Assembly: GCA_020250125.1 (NCBI GenBank)
Contig: JADCEL010000028.1
Coordinates: 1-64,000 of the forward strand
From: Rhodobacter sp.
GTDB lineage: Bacteria > Pseudomonadota > Alphaproteobacteria > Rhodobacterales > Rhodobacteraceae
Direction: 5' to 3'
DNA length: 64,000 nt
Shown here: positions 17,737 through 29,051 of the stretch, one piece after another
How positions within the stretch are numbered: the first letter of the stretch is position 1
How the letters are laid out: every line of letters begins with the position of its first letter
Translations under genes and position numbers: made by a program
Notes under the pieces: generated by a model
Database searches by the model: none
The model's input: the letters and a program-made list of their open reading frames with translations, nothing else
What the model was told of the DNA's origin: nothing

Positions 17737-18044
17737 CCGCGGCCTGCCTTTTCCGCGATGCCGGAGGTGCCCGCGCGCCGGTCCAGTTCCGCCATGACCG
17801 CATCCAGCGTCACATCGCGCGACGCCAGCATGACCACAAGGTGATACAGCACATCCGCCGCTTCCGATGTCAGCCGGTCGCGGTCGCCCTTCACCGCCTC
17901 GATCACCGCTTCCACCGCTTCTTCGCCGAACTTCTTCGCGCAGGCCTCGGGTCCGGCGGCCAGCAGCTTTGCCGTCCAGCTGGTGGCCGGATCACCCCCC
18001 TTGCGGCCGGCCACGGTCGCGGCAAGGCGGTCAAGTGCAGTCAT
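17733..18044 (-). CDS. hisE: Phosphoribosyl-ATP pyrophosphatase
   Basis: A 103-residue HisE of the MazG-like fold, hydrolysing PR-ATP to PR-AMP in histidine synthesis. The helical motif [18 protein letters not shown] and [18 protein letters not shown] show the metal-binding acidic residues. Its start overlaps the end of hisF by 4 bp, giving translational coupling. It is the last gene of the hisA-hisF-hisE run. Confidence 0.96.
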   Translation of the reverse strand: MTALDRLAATVAGRKGGDPATSWTAKLLAAGPEACAKKFGEEAVEAVIEAVKGDRDRLTSEAADVLYHLVVMLASRDVTLDAVMAELDRRAGTSGIAEKAGRG

Positions 18045-18802
18045 GTCAGCCTCATCGGTATGCCGGCGGCGGCCATATGGGCCTTGGCCCGGGCAATGGT
18101 GAAATCGCCGAAGTGGAAGATCGAGGCGGCCAGCACCGCGCTGGCACCGCCGATGATCACGCCGTCAACCAGATGGTCCAGCGTGCCGACCCCGCCGCTG
18201 GCAATCACCGGCACCGGGACGGCATCGGCGACCGCCCGCGTCAGCGCCAGGTTGAACCCGGCCCTTGTGCCATCGCGGTCCATGCTTGTCAGCAGGATCT
18301 CTCCCGCCCCCCGCGCCGCCGCGGTGCGGGCAAACTCCACCGCATCGATGCCGGTGGCGCGGCGGCCGCCATGGGTGAACACCTCCCACCGGCCGGGGGC
18401 CACGGTCCTGGCATCGATCGCCACGACAATGCATTGCGCGCCGAACCTGTCGGCGGCTTCGGCCACCACATCGGGGTTGGCCACGGCGGCGGAATTGAAG
18501 CTGACCTTGTCCGCCCCGGCCAGCAGCAGCGCGCGCACATCCCCCGGCGTGCGCACGCCGCCCCCCACGGTCAGCGGCATGAAGCACTGCTCGGCGGTGC
18601 GGGTGACCAGATCGAACATCGTGCCGCGATTCTCATGCGTGGCATGGATATCCAGAAAGCACAGCTCGTCCGCGCCGGCGGCATCATAGGCCCGCGCCGC
18701 CGCCACGGGATCGCCGGCATCGATCAGATCGACAAAGTTCACGCCCTTGACCACGCGGCCATCGGCCACGTCCAGGCAGGGGATGATCCGGGTCTTGAGC
18801 AT
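18041..18802 (-). CDS. hisF: Imidazole glycerol phosphate synthase cyclase subunit
   Basis: A 253-residue TIM barrel, the normal HisF length. It starts [23 protein letters not shown], with the catalytic Asp in CLDV and the second in [15 protein letters not shown]. Phosphate-binding turns GGGVRT and SGGVG are present. It pairs with HisH (not in the window) to form imidazole glycerol phosphate and AICAR. It overlaps hisE by 4 bp. A 115-bp spacer holding a repeat element separates it from upstream hisA. Confidence 0.97.
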   Translation of the reverse strand: MLKTRIIPCLDVADGRVVKGVNFVDLIDAGDPVAAARAYDAAGADELCFLDIHATHENRGTMFDLVTRTAEQCFMPLTVGGGVRTPGDVRALLLAGADKVSFNSAAVANPDVVAEAADRFGAQCIVVAIDARTVAPGRWEVFTHGGRRATGIDAVEFARTAAARGAGEILLTSMDRDGTRAGFNLALTRAVADAVPVPVIASGGVGTLDHLVDGVIIGGASAVLAASIFHFGDFTIARAKAHMAAAGIPMRLT

Positions 18803-18847
18803 CTGCGCCTCCGCCAGCCTTTTGCCCTGTTGTGACCGGCGGGAAAA

Positions 18848-18917
18848 GGGGGGCTTTCCGCCCCCCAAGGCCGCTGCGCGGCCTTCCCCCCGAGGATATT
18901 TGTGAACAGAAAATGGA
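18848..18917 (+). repeat. Composite intergenic element with GAGGATATTTGTGAACAG
   Basis: The element lies between hisA and hisF. It has a hairpin GGGGGGC-TTTCC-GCCCCCC (18848–18866), a second hairpin AAGGCCGC-TGC-GCGGCCTT (18867–18885), then the motif GAGGATATTTGTGAACAG (18892–18909) followed by AAATGGA. A second copy at 47925–47977 has an equivalent G/C hairpin with a TTTCC loop and the identical 18-nt motif. Confidence 0.75.
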
Positions 18918-19637
18918 CTATCCCCGCAAAGCCCGAAGTGCGGTTTCAAGATCAATGGTGCCGTCATACAGCGCACGGCCCGAAATGGCACCCGCAATCA
19001 CCCCGGTGTCGCGCAGCGCCAGAAGGTCCGCCATCGCGGCGACCCCGCCCGAGGCGATGACGGGAATGCTGACGGCACGGGCCAGCGCCACCGTTGCCGC
19101 GATGTTCGGCCCGCCCATTGCGCCGTCACGGTCGATATCGGTGTAGATCAGCGCGGCAACCCCGGCATCTTCAAAGCGGCGCGCCAGGTCTGTGGCGATG
19201 ACATCGGTCGTCTCGGCCCAGCCCCGCGTGGCGACCCGGCCACCCCGCGCGTCGATCCCCACGGCGATGCGCCCCGGAAAGGTGCCTGCCGCCTTGCGCA
19301 CCAGCGCGGGGTTCTCCACCGCCGCCGTGCCAAGGATCACGCGGGCCAGCCCGCGGTCCAGCCAGAAGCTGACCGTCGCCATATCGCGGATGCCGCCGCC
19401 CAGCTGGCAGGGGATATCCACCCGCGCCAGAATCGCTTCTACCGCCTTCCCGTTGACCGGCACCCCGGCGAAGGCCCCGTTCAGATCGACCAGATGCAGC
19501 CAGTCGCAGCCCGCCGCACAAAAGGCCGCCGCCTGCGCCGCCGGGTCTTCGCCGAACACGGTCGCCGCCGCCATATCGCCGCGCAGCAGGCGCACGCACT
19601 GGCCGTCCTTGAGGTCGATCGCAGGGTAGAGGATCAT
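18918..19637 (-). CDS. hisA: Phosphoribosylformimino-AICAR ribotide isomerase
   Basis: A 239-residue TIM barrel of standard HisA length. The N-terminus [17 protein letters not shown] holds the first catalytic Asp, and [16 protein letters not shown] the second. VASGGV-type phosphate loops are present ([12 protein letters not shown]). It catalyses the Amadori rearrangement before HisF. The Met at 19637 gives the conserved start; the frame is open upstream without support. No hisH precedes it; a long gene-free stretch does. Confidence 0.96.
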   Translation of the reverse strand: MILYPAIDLKDGQCVRLLRGDMAAATVFGEDPAAQAAAFCAAGCDWLHLVDLNGAFAGVPVNGKAVEAILARVDIPCQLGGGIRDMATVSFWLDRGLARVILGTAAVENPALVRKAAGTFPGRIAVGIDARGGRVATRGWAETTDVIATDLARRFEDAGVAALIYTDIDRDGAMGGPNIAATVALARAVSIPVIASGGVAAMADLLALRDTGVIAGAISGRALYDGTIDLETALRALRG

Positions 19638-20299
19638 CTGGCGACTCCGGTCCTTGTGCCGGTCTTTGGCACGGGACTGCCGCCTTGCCAAGCCGCACCG
19701 GCGCGCGGGTCCGGGTTGCGGAACCGGACGGAGGTGCGCCCGGCACCGTTCCCCTGCCAGCGCGACGGAAAGCCCGCAGGATGTCTGCGACGGCAAGGGG
19801 CGGCAAAGGGGGGATCCGGGGCCTTTTGCTGCGCGACCGGGGGCAGCCCTGCCCCCGGTCCTGATCCCTGGCTGGCCGCCGGGCGGCGACAGATGGCAGG
19901 ATCTGCCCGCGCCGGCCGGCCGGCGCGGGCTTTCGCGTCATCATTTGTGACCGTCGCGGCTTTGGCAGACCGGATCAGTCCGTTTCCGGCCATGACTGTG
20001 ACAGGCCGGCCTGCCAAACCAAGGCCGCGCCCGACTGCGTCGATGCCATCGGCCCAACCCCTTTCCGCCCCGACCCTGCATCGTTTCGTTTGCCGACCTT
20101 GGGTCCCGCACGGCACTGCAGTCAGGACGGTTGGCAAGGCGGCGATGGCGCATGGTATTGTCCGGCCAATGCCCGCCGCCAGACGGATCGACGTTCGGGG
20201 GCGGCGCGCCTGGCATTGCGGCCACCCGCCCCGGCAGGCCGTGCAGCGATCTGCGGGCGTTCCCGGCCCCATCACCCGACGGCACCCGGGCGGGGCCGG
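19638..20299. other. Gene-free stretch with strong palindromes
   Basis: No supported gene in 662 bp; open frames here lack codon structure and family features. Two striking inverted repeats are present: ACCGGGGGCA/TGCCCCCGGT (19836–19859, 10-bp arms, 4-nt loop) and a 26-nt perfect palindrome at 19905–19930 (arms GCCCGCGCCGGCC). Either could act as a terminator or cruciform. The stretch must contain the hisA promoter, which I cannot pinpoint. Confidence 0.4.
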
Positions 20300-21406
20300 T
20301 CATGCCCGGATCGGCCCCCCCTGCAGCACGACCGTGGGGAAGCGGCCCGGAAGAGAGACCTCCAGCAGTTCCAGATCCCCGGTGGTGGCGCTGTAGCGGG
20401 TGGCCAGCCCCGGCGGGATCACAAAGGCATCGCCCGGTGACAGCCGGAAGGGGTCCTTGCCCTCGCCTTCCAGCGTCATTTCCCCTGACATCACGAAGGT
20501 GAACAGGATATCCCCCTCATGCCGCGTCCAGGGGGCGGCCGGACCGGCGGGGCGCGCCACCATGACAGAGGCAACCCCTTGGGTATTGGCGCTGATGGTG
20601 GTGTCGCGCGCCACAAATCCGGGAATGCGGAATGGCTGCCACGGCGCGCCTGCCCCCTGATTGTGGACAAAGCGCTGCCCCTGCCATTCACGGTCTTGGT
20701 GCAGCTGCGGCGTGGGCAGGGTCATGTCATGGTCAATCTGGGTGACATGTTCGGCCGGAACGCCGATTTCGATCACCTCAATCCCGTCGCTGGCTTCCAG
20801 CACGCGGTGGCGGATTTCGGGGGGCTGGATGAAACAGTCACCCGCCGTCAGGCGGATCGGGCCGCCCTGATCTTCATAGACCACATCAACCCAGCCCTTG
20901 ATGCAGAAGATCAGCTGAAAGCCCACCTTGTGGAAATGCACCATGTCGGGCACCGGGCCGCCATCGGGAATGCGGATATGACTGGCGATCATCGCCCCGC
21001 CCAGACGGGAGGGCACCAGATCACGGTACTGCATCCCGGCCCGACCGATCACCCAGGGGGCCTGATCGGCCAGGCGGCGCACCACAAAGGCGTGTTCCGT
21101 GGCCGGCAGCACCAGCGGCGGGTTCAATTCGTCGATCTCAACCATCGTGCCGTTCGGGGCGGTCAGGCGGCGCTGCCCGCCGGCAAAACCATCGGGATCA
21201 TCGGTCAGGATGCGGATGGTGCCCGGCGCCTCCGGCGCGCCCTTTTCGATGCGCAGGCGCAGGCCATGGCCGGACAGCACCGCCACCTCCGGGTTGTCGG
21301 CCGGATAGATCATGTCCAGCCGCATCCCCAGCGTCCCGGTATAGAACGGCAGGTCGGCCCGCAGCCCGGTCGTGGGCAGGCGGATTTCGGCGCGTGTTTC
21401 GGTCAT
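20300..21406 (-). CDS. VOC-like plus bicupin protein
   Basis: A 368-residue protein. Residues 1–115 look like a half glyoxalase/VOC domain (FYTGTLGMRLDMIYPADNPE, GHGLRLRIE). Two cupin barrels follow: MVHFHKVGFQLIFCIKGWVDVVY with GDCFIQPPEIRHRVL, and WTRHEGDILFTFVMSGEMTLE with GDAFVIPPGLATRY. Histidines in the first cupin could bind a metal; the second is poorer in them. The domain set suggests a dioxygenase, isomerase or ring-degrading enzyme, but the substrate is unknown. It stands alone, divergent from maeB with 137 bp between the starts. Confidence 0.6.
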   Translation of the reverse strand: MTETRAEIRLPTTGLRADLPFYTGTLGMRLDMIYPADNPEVAVLSGHGLRLRIEKGAPEAPGTIRILTDDPDGFAGGQRRLTAPNGTMVEIDELNPPLVLPATEHAFVVRRLADQAPWVIGRAGMQYRDLVPSRLGGAMIASHIRIPDGGPVPDMVHFHKVGFQLIFCIKGWVDVVYEDQGGPIRLTAGDCFIQPPEIRHRVLEASDGIEVIEIGVPAEHVTQIDHDMTLPTPQLHQDREWQGQRFVHNQGAGAPWQPFRIPGFVARDTTISANTQGVASVMVARPAGPAAPWTRHEGDILFTFVMSGEMTLEGEGKDPFRLSPGDAFVIPPGLATRYSATTGDLELLEVSLPGRFPTVVLQGGPIRA

Positions 21407-21511
21407 GGCATTCCTGCGGCTCTACAAGGGTCGACTCTGTATCGGTCATCGCGGATTTGCAAGTTGCGGCGAAAGCCCGTAGCAAAGAAGACAGACGTGA
21501 GTGGATAAGGG

Positions 21512-21529
21512 TAGTTTAACGTTAAACTA
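21512..21529. promoter_or_regulatory. 18-bp perfect palindrome upstream of maeB
   Basis: TAGTTTAACGTTAAACTA is a perfect 18-bp palindrome ending 14 bp before the maeB start codon. It is AT-rich within GC-rich surroundings and has the central CG typical of LacI-family operators. A carbon-metabolism repressor such as CceR/PckR of alphaproteobacteria is a plausible ligand. That is inference from position and shape only. Confidence 0.6.
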
Positions 21530-21543
21530 TTCGGGGGGATCCA

Positions 21544-23823
21544 ATGGACGAGGCGCGCAATGACAGTTTCCGGCAGGCGGCGCTGGATTATCATGAATTC
21601 CCCAAGCCCGGTAAGCTGGAAATCCGGGCCACGAAGCCGCTGGCGAACGGCCGCGACCTGAGCCGCGCCTATTCCCCCGGCGTGGCCGAGGCCTGCCTTG
21701 AAATCAGGACAGATCCCGCCACCGCCAGCCGCTATACCGCGCGCGGCAACCTTGTTGCGGTGGTCACCAATGGCACGGCCGTGCTGGGGCTGGGCAATAT
21801 CGGGGCGCTGGCCTCCAAGCCGGTGATGGAAGGCAAGGCGGTTCTGTTCAAGAAATTCGCCGGGATCGACTGTTTCGACATCGAACTGAACGAAGCCGAT
21901 CCGGTGAAGCTGGCGGATATCGTCTGCGCGCTGGAACCCACCTTCGGTGCGATCAACCTGGAAGACATCAAGGCCCCCGATTGCTTCATCGTTGAAAAGC
22001 TGTGCCGCGCGCGGATGAATATTCCGGTCTTTCACGATGACCAGCATGGCACGGCCATCGTCGTGGGGGCGGCGGCCACCAATGCGCTGCATGTCGCTGG
22101 CAAGCGCTTTGACCGGATCAAGGTTGTCTCGACCGGCGGCGGGGCAGCGGGCATCGCCTGCCTGAACATGCTGCTGAAGCTGGGCGTGCGGCGCGAGAAT
22201 GTCTGGCTGTGCGATCTGGCGGGCCTTGTCCATCATGGCCGCGAAGCCGAGATGACCGCGCAAAAGGCCGAATATGCGCAAGGTGACCAGCCGCGCACGC
22301 TGGACCAGGTGATCGCAGGGGCCGACCTGTTCCTGGGCCTGTCCGGCCCCGGCGTGCTGACGCCCCGGATGGTTGCAAAGATGGCACCGCGCCCGATCAT
22401 CTTTGCGCTGGCCAACCCCGACCCCGAAATCATGCCCGACGCTGCCCGCGCCGTCTCGCCCGATGTCATCATCGCGACCGGGCGGTCGGACTTTCCCAAT
22501 CAGGTCAACAATGTGCTGTGCTTTCCCTTCATCTTCCGGGGTGCGCTGGATGTCGGGGCCACGCAGATCAACGATGCGATGCAACTGGCCTGCATCGAGG
22601 GTATCGCGCACCTGGCCCGCGCCACCACAAGCGCCGAGGCGGCCGCCGCCTATCAGGGCGAACAGATGACCTTCGGTGCCCAATACCTGATCCCCAAGCC
22701 CTTCGATCCGCGCCTGATGGGTGTGGTCGCCCATGCGGTTGCCAAGGCCGCGATGGAGACCGGCGTGGCCACGCGCCCCCTGACAGACCTGAACGCCTAC
22801 CGGCAGAAACTGGATGGCTCGGTGTTCCGGTCTGCCATGATCATGCGCCCGATCTTCGAGGCCTCTGCCACGGCGGCGCGGCGCATCGTCTTTGCCGAGG
22901 GCGAGGATGAGCGTGTGCTGCGCACCGCCCATGCGATGATCGAAGATACCACCGATGTGCCGATCCTGATCGGCCGCCCCGATGTCGTGACCATGCGCTG
23001 TGAACGCGCCGGCCTGCCGATCCGGCCCGAGCGCGATTTTCAGCTGGTCAACCCGGAACACGATCCCCGCTACCGCGACTACTGGGGCACCTATCACGAG
23101 CTGATGTCGCGGCGCGGCGTGACGCCGGATATCGCCCGCGCCGTCATGCGCACCAACACCACGGCGATTGCCGCCGTCATGGTTCACCGGGGCGAAGCCG
23201 ACAGCCTGATCTGCGGCACCTTTGGCCAGTACCTGTGGCATCTGAACTATGTGCGCCAGATCCTGGCGCGGGACGGCCACCACCCGGTCGCGGCGCTCAG
23301 CCTGATGATCCTCGAGGATGGGCCGCTCTTCATCGCCGATACGCATGTGCATCCCGAACCGACGCCGCATCAGATCATGGAAACCGTGATCGGGGCCGCG
23401 CGCCATGTCCGGCGCTTTGGAATGGCACCGAAAGTGGCGCTGTGTTCGCAATCGCAATTCGGCAATCTTGACTGCGCCTCGGGCCACCGGATGCGCGGGG
23501 CGCTGGAACTGCTGGACCTGCGCGAACCCGACTTTGCCTATGAGGGCGAAATGCACATCGATGCCGCCCTTGATCAGTCCATCCGGGACCGGATTTACCC
23601 CGGCGCACGCTTTGACGGGGCGGCCAATGTCCTGGTCTTTGCCAATGCCGATGCCGCTTCGGGCGTGCGCAACATCCTCAAGATGAAGGCCGGCGGGCTG
23701 GAAGTGGGCCCGATCCTGATGGGCATGGGCAACCGCGCCCATATCGTGACCCCCTCGATCACCGCGCGGGGTCTGCTGAACATGTCGGCGCTGGCCGGAA
23801 CACCCGTGGCGCAATATGGGTAG
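21544..23823 (+). CDS. maeB: NADP-dependent malic enzyme with phosphotransacetylase-like domain
   Basis: A 759-residue two-domain malic enzyme. Residues ~10–430 are the malic domain: [15 protein letters not shown], the catalytic [13 protein letters not shown] and [14 protein letters not shown], and the nucleotide loop [12 protein letters not shown]. Residues ~440–759 are the phosphotransacetylase-like regulatory domain ([28 protein letters not shown]). It decarboxylates malate to pyruvate for NADPH and gluconeogenic balance. An 18-bp palindrome sits just upstream as a candidate operator. Its stop codon overlaps the next gene. Confidence 0.96.
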   Translation: MDEARNDSFRQAALDYHEFPKPGKLEIRATKPLANGRDLSRAYSPGVAEACLEIRTDPATASRYTARGNLVAVVTNGTAVLGLGNIGALASKPVMEGKAVLFKKFAGIDCFDIELNEADPVKLADIVCALEPTFGAINLEDIKAPDCFIVEKLCRARMNIPVFHDDQHGTAIVVGAAATNALHVAGKRFDRIKVVSTGGGAAGIACLNMLLKLGVRRENVWLCDLAGLVHHGREAEMTAQKAEYAQGDQPRTLDQVIAGADLFLGLSGPGVLTPRMVAKMAPRPIIFALANPDPEIMPDAARAVSPDVIIATGRSDFPNQVNNVLCFPFIFRGALDVGATQINDAMQLACIEGIAHLARATTSAEAAAAYQGEQMTFGAQYLIPKPFDPRLMGVVAHAVAKAAMETGVATRPLTDLNAYRQKLDGSVFRSAMIMRPIFEASATAARRIVFAEGEDERVLRTAHAMIEDTTDVPILIGRPDVVTMRCERAGLPIRPERDFQLVNPEHDPRYRDYWGTYHELMSRRGVTPDIARAVMRTNTTAIAAVMVHRGEADSLICGTFGQYLWHLNYVRQILARDGHHPVAALSLMILEDGPLFIADTHVHPEPTPHQIMETVIGAARHVRRFGMAPKVALCSQSQFGNLDCASGHRMRGALELLDLREPDFAYEGEMHIDAALDQSIRDRIYPGARFDGAANVLVFANADAASGVRNILKMKAGGLEVGPILMGMGNRAHIVTPSITARGLLNMSALAGTPVAQYG

Positions 23824-24568
23824 GGCTGCGCGGGTCGCCGGGCACGGGCTGATTGTGGTTCTTCTGACCCTGGTCACCCAGGTTGGCGGCCTGGCATGGC
23901 TGCTGTCCCTGGCGTTTGCGCGGCGGTGGCTTGGGTTCCTGCTTTCATACGCCGCACTTTCCGGCGTGGCACATCTTGCGGCCCCGGCCCTTGGCCGTCA
24001 GGCCGTGCCTTGCTTTGGCGAACCCCTGCGAATGCAATCGGTGGCTTATTGCCTGACACTGCGGAATTTTGTGACACCTGAAATGGCACAGGTTGCCCGG
24101 ACTGCCGCAGAAGCGGTCGCATGGGATTATCCGGGCACCGTCACACTGGCGCTTGACGGAAGCTTCCCGTTTCTTGACGGAATGCCCCTGCTGCCGCATC
24201 TGTCCCATGATGACGGACAGAAGCTGGACTTTGCCTTTTCCTATATGAAAGACGGCGCCTATGCCCCCGGCGTCACCCGGTCACCTTTCGGATACTGGGC
24301 GTTTGAACTGGATAATGAAACAGACTGTCCGCCCGTCCGGCTGACAACCCGCTGGAACATGACATGGCTGCAAGGGCTTTGGCCTGACCGTCCGCTGGAA
24401 CCGGAACGGACGGCGGCGCTGGCGCGTGCGCTGCTGGCCGATCCGATGGTGGGCAAGGTGTTTGTGGAACCGCCCCTTGCCCGGCAGCTTGGCCTGAAGG
24501 ACGCGAAGCTGCGGTTTCAGGGCTGCCGTGCCGCCCGGCATGACGATCATATCCACGCGCAGCTGTAG
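23816..24568 (+). CDS. Membrane-anchored LAS-type metallopeptidase candidate
   Basis: A 250-residue protein starting inside the end of maeB (8-bp overlap). Two hydrophobic segments (about 8–30 and 35–57) anchor it. The rest resembles the LAS peptidase fold of MepA and D-Ala-D-Ala peptidases. LSHDDGQKLDFAF carries the H-x6-D zinc pair, and ARHDDHIHAQL at the C-terminus gives the second HxH ligand. GYWAFELDNETDCPP lies between. This suggests a periplasmic murein hydrolase or a relative. Most annotation would call it hypothetical; the zinc site is my reading. Pairing with maeB is unexpected. Confidence 0.6.
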   Translation: MGRAARVAGHGLIVVLLTLVTQVGGLAWLLSLAFARRWLGFLLSYAALSGVAHLAAPALGRQAVPCFGEPLRMQSVAYCLTLRNFVTPEMAQVARTAAEAVAWDYPGTVTLALDGSFPFLDGMPLLPHLSHDDGQKLDFAFSYMKDGAYAPGVTRSPFGYWAFELDNETDCPPVRLTTRWNMTWLQGLWPDRPLEPERTAALARALLADPMVGKVFVEPPLARQLGLKDAKLRFQGCRAARHDDHIHAQL

Positions 24569-24577
24569 CCGGGCGCA

Positions 24578-24889
24578 GAAAAGCATACCCGCCGCCTGCC
24601 GGACGGGAAGATCATGCTGACCCGCAGCAAAGGCGGCTTCCGGTCAGGGCAGATCAGGAAACGCAGCGCGGTTCCCTGCCAGGTCATAGACCAAGGTCCA
24701 ATAGGGACCGTTCCCACAAATGCAGGCCTGCGCCCGCCGGGGCGGGGCGGGCGCAAGACGGGGGCTTTGGTCCCCGGCGGGCGTTGCTGCTTGCGCAGCG
24801 CAGGGCCGGGGGGATGGCCCCGGCCAGAACGCGCAGGGCGCGCAGGCGAAAGAGTTTCCTGTCTTCCAGCCAGCGGTCCGTGCGGTTGG
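24578..24889 (+). repeat. Intergenic repeat, copy 1
   Basis: A ~312-bp sequence clearly related to 36273–36545. Shared blocks in order are GAAAAGCAT…CCCGCCGC, TGCCGGACGGGAA…ATCAT, GAAACGCAGC…CG…TTCCC, GACCAA…GTCC…AGGGACC, ATGCAGGC, GGCCGGGG…GATGGCC…GGCCAGA, and a TTTCCTGT-TTCC-GCCAGCGGTCC block. It begins 10 bp after the stop of the plus-strand gene and ends 78 bp before the end of a minus-strand gene. No coding signal is seen. The stretch from 24890 to 24967 holds nothing else notable. Confidence 0.8.
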
Positions 24890-24967
24890 AACGGTTTCAG
24901 CAGCCTGTCAGGGGCAGGCACCGCCCCGGAACCGCCTTGCTGCCCTGTGTCAGCGCGCCCGGACCGG

Positions 24968-26365
<1,398 letters not shown>

Positions 26366-26454
26366 CCCGCAGTGCGGGCACAGCTTCGTGGTCCGGGCCT
26401 TCTGGCTGTCACCATATCGTTCCCGCGCTCAGGGTCGACGGCATTCCTGCACGT

Positions 26455-27216
26455 TCACACGAATTGCTCGCGGATCAGCCGTTCGTCAAGACCATGGCCC
26501 GGATCGAACAGAATGCGGTGGCGGATGCCCGGATGAGAGCGGATTTCAACCGACAGCACATCGCGCACCGACCGGCTGTCGGCATCGGCCATCACCGGGC
26601 GTTTTGCCGCCTCCAGCACGTCAAACCGCACCACGGCCGATTTTGGCAGAAGCGCGCCGCGCCAGCGGCGCGGCCGGAAGGCGGCCATCGCCGTCAGCGC
26701 CAGCACATCCGACCCGATCGGCAGGATCGGGCCGTGCGCGGAATAGTTATAGGCGGTGGACCCCGCCGGGGTGCAGACCAGCGCCCCGTCGCAGACCAGT
26801 TCCGCAAGGCGCACCTTGCCGTCCACGCTGATCCTGAGCTTGGCCGCCTGCGGGCCTGCGCGCAGCAGCGATACCTCGTTGATCGCAAGACCCTCTTCAA
26901 AGCGGCCCGATACCGTTTCGGCGCGCATTGCCAGCGGGTTGATCACCGCTTCTTCTGCCGCTTCCAACCGCACCGGCAGGTCATGAGGCGAAAAGGCATT
27001 CATCAGAAAGCCGATGGTGCCGCAATTCATGCCGTAAACCGGCAGGTCCAGCGCCTGCGTGTCATAAAGGGTCTGGAGCATGAATCCATCGCCGCCCAGC
27101 GCCACGATCACCTCGGCGTTCTCCAGCGGGCATTGGCCATATGCCTTGGTCAGACGGGCCAGCGCCGACTGCGCCTCGGGCGCGGGGCTGGCCGTGAATC
27201 CGATGCGGCGCTGCAC
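26455..27216 (-). CDS. nadK: NAD kinase
   Basis: A 253-residue NAD kinase making NADP. The glycine-rich motif VALGGDGFMLQTL, then NCGTIGFLMNAF and the TPAGSTAYNYSAHGPI catalytic loop are all present. A GTG at 27216 was chosen as start: it gives the usual length, and a purine-rich AAGGGGGGAA lies 6 bp upstream. An ATG further upstream would add 56 unrelated residues. It is divergent from glyA. NADPH supply links it loosely to maeB, but the genes are not in one operon. Confidence 0.94.
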   Translation of the reverse strand: MQRRIGFTASPAPEAQSALARLTKAYGQCPLENAEVIVALGGDGFMLQTLYDTQALDLPVYGMNCGTIGFLMNAFSPHDLPVRLEAAEEAVINPLAMRAETVSGRFEEGLAINEVSLLRAGPQAAKLRISVDGKVRLAELVCDGALVCTPAGSTAYNYSAHGPILPIGSDVLALTAMAAFRPRRWRGALLPKSAVVRFDVLEAAKRPVMADADSRSVRDVLSVEIRSHPGIRHRILFDPGHGLDERLIREQFV

Positions 27217-27395
27217 GGTGCTTTCCCCCCTTTGCGGGTCCTGTGGCCAGTCTTGGCGGGGCCGTCGCGCAAACTCAACCCCGCTTGTGGCGCAATGATT
27301 TCGCACCGCGCGCCGCTGATGTTGCTTTCCGCTCTTTCTGAATGGATCGGGATGTTCTACATGGGCCTTCGTCCCATGCGCCACAGGAGCCGCCC

Positions 27396-28691
27396 ATGAA
27401 CGCCCCGCACCGCGACGCCGGTTTCTTCACCGAAAGCCTTGCCTCCCGCGACCCCGCCCTCTTCGCCGCAGTCACCGATGAGCTTGGCCGCCAGCGCGAC
27501 GAAATCGAACTGATCGCGTCTGAAAACATCGTCAGCCGCGCGGTGATGGAAGCCCAAGGGTCGGTGATGACCAACAAATATGCCGAAGGCTATCCGGGCA
27601 AGCGGTACTATGGGGGGTGCCAGTTTGTCGATGTCGCCGAAAATCTGGCCATCGACCGCGCCTGCGCCCTGTTTGGCGTGGCTTATGCCAATGTGCAGCC
27701 GAACTCGGGCAGCCAGGCGAACCAGGGCGTGTTCCAGGCACTGATCAGGCCGGGCGACACCATTCTGGGCATGAGCCTGGATGCCGGCGGGCACCTGACC
27801 CATGGCGCGGCCCCGAACCAGTCCGGCAAATGGTTCAATGCGGTGCAATACGGCGTGCGGCGGGATACATTGCTGCCCGATTATGACCAGATCGAGACGC
27901 TGGCACTGGAACACAGGCCCGCGCTGATCATCGCGGGCGGCTCTGCCATTCCGCGCATCCTCGATTTTCCGCGCATGCGGGCCATTGCTGACAAGGTCGG
28001 GGCCTTTCTTCTGGTGGACATGGCGCATTTCGCGGGCCTTGTTGCGGCGGGTCTGTACCCGTCGCCGTTCCCGCACGCCCATGTGGCGACCACGACCACC
28101 CACAAGACCCTGCGCGGTCCGCGCGGCGGGATGATCCTGACCAATGACGAGGCGATCACGAAAAAGGTCAATTCGGCGATTTTCCCCGGCATTCAGGGCG
28201 GGCCGCTGATGCATGTGATCGCGGCCAAGGCCGTGGCCTTTGGCGAGGCGCTGCGCCCTGATTTCAGAACCTATCAGGCCCAGGTGATCCGCAATGCCCA
28301 GGCGCTGGCGGACCAGCTGATGAAGGGCGGCCTTGGCACCGTGACGGGCGGCACCGACACGCACCTGATGCTGGTCGATCTGCGTCCCAAGGGTGTCAAG
28401 GGCAATGCCACCGAAAAGGCGCTGGGCCGGGCGCATATCACCTGCAACAAGAACGGCATTCCCTTTGATACCGAAAAGCCCACCATCACCTCGGGCATCC
28501 GTCTTGGAACGCCCGCAGGCACCACGCGCGGCTTTGCCGAGGCCGAGTTCCGCCAGATCGGCGACTGGATTGTGCGGGTCGTTGACGGGCTGGCTGCGCA
28601 TGGCGAAGACGGCAACGGCGCGGTCGAGGCCGCCGTGCGGGCCGAAGTCAGCGCCCTGTGCGCGCGCTTCCCGATCTATCCGGGGCTGTAA
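27396..28691 (+). CDS. glyA: Serine hydroxymethyltransferase
   Basis: A 431-residue PLP enzyme converting serine to glycine and methylene-THF. The motifs are standard: [48 protein letters not shown], and the PLP lysine in [15 protein letters not shown]. The Met at 27396 is preceded by CAGGAGC. No riboswitch is evident in its leader. A stem GAAGGTCC/GGACCTTC (28718–28736), without a T-run, lies 27 bp after the stop. Confidence 0.97.
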   Translation: MNAPHRDAGFFTESLASRDPALFAAVTDELGRQRDEIELIASENIVSRAVMEAQGSVMTNKYAEGYPGKRYYGGCQFVDVAENLAIDRACALFGVAYANVQPNSGSQANQGVFQALIRPGDTILGMSLDAGGHLTHGAAPNQSGKWFNAVQYGVRRDTLLPDYDQIETLALEHRPALIIAGGSAIPRILDFPRMRAIADKVGAFLLVDMAHFAGLVAAGLYPSPFPHAHVATTTTHKTLRGPRGGMILTNDEAITKKVNSAIFPGIQGGPLMHVIAAKAVAFGEALRPDFRTYQAQVIRNAQALADQLMKGGLGTVTGGTDTHLMLVDLRPKGVKGNATEKALGRAHITCNKNGIPFDTEKPTITSGIRLGTPAGTTRGFAEAEFRQIGDWIVRVVDGLAAHGEDGNGAVEAAVRAEVSALCARFPIYPGL

Positions 28692-29051
28692 CGGGCCGCG
28701 TCAGAGAAGCCGAAGGAGAAGGTCCGGCGGACCTTCGCCGGGTCCGGTTGCGGGCGGCTGCTGCGCCCGCAGGCAAGCGGCTGGCCACCCGGCTTGCCCG
28801 GTGCCGGACGTCACAGGGATTCTGCCTGCGGACTGTGCGTTCCGTGGTGTTCCCGCCGGGTCGCTGACCGCAGATGCGCGCCGGCGGACCCGCGCGGTCG
28901 TGTCGGATGCGGGTTGTTGCGCGTCCATCCCGGACAGGGCCGCGCAGGTCAACGGCCTGGCGGGCCGTTTCATGTCGCGTCTTGCGGGGCCGTCGGCCGT
29001 GATCCCGTCCGGCGCGGCCGGGCAAGCGCGCCGGTCCCTTCCCGTGTTCTG
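28692..29051. other. Gene-free stretch after glyA
   Basis: 360 bp between convergent glyA and the enolase-superfamily gene. It holds a perfect 8-bp hairpin at 28718–28736, a possible glyA terminator without a T-run. I see no gene and no similarity to the convergent-gene repeat found elsewhere in the window. Confidence 0.4.

Noticed and set aside
21403-23877. An 824-codon minus-strand frame
   Set aside because: It is the antisense of maeB, whose catalytic motifs are intact.
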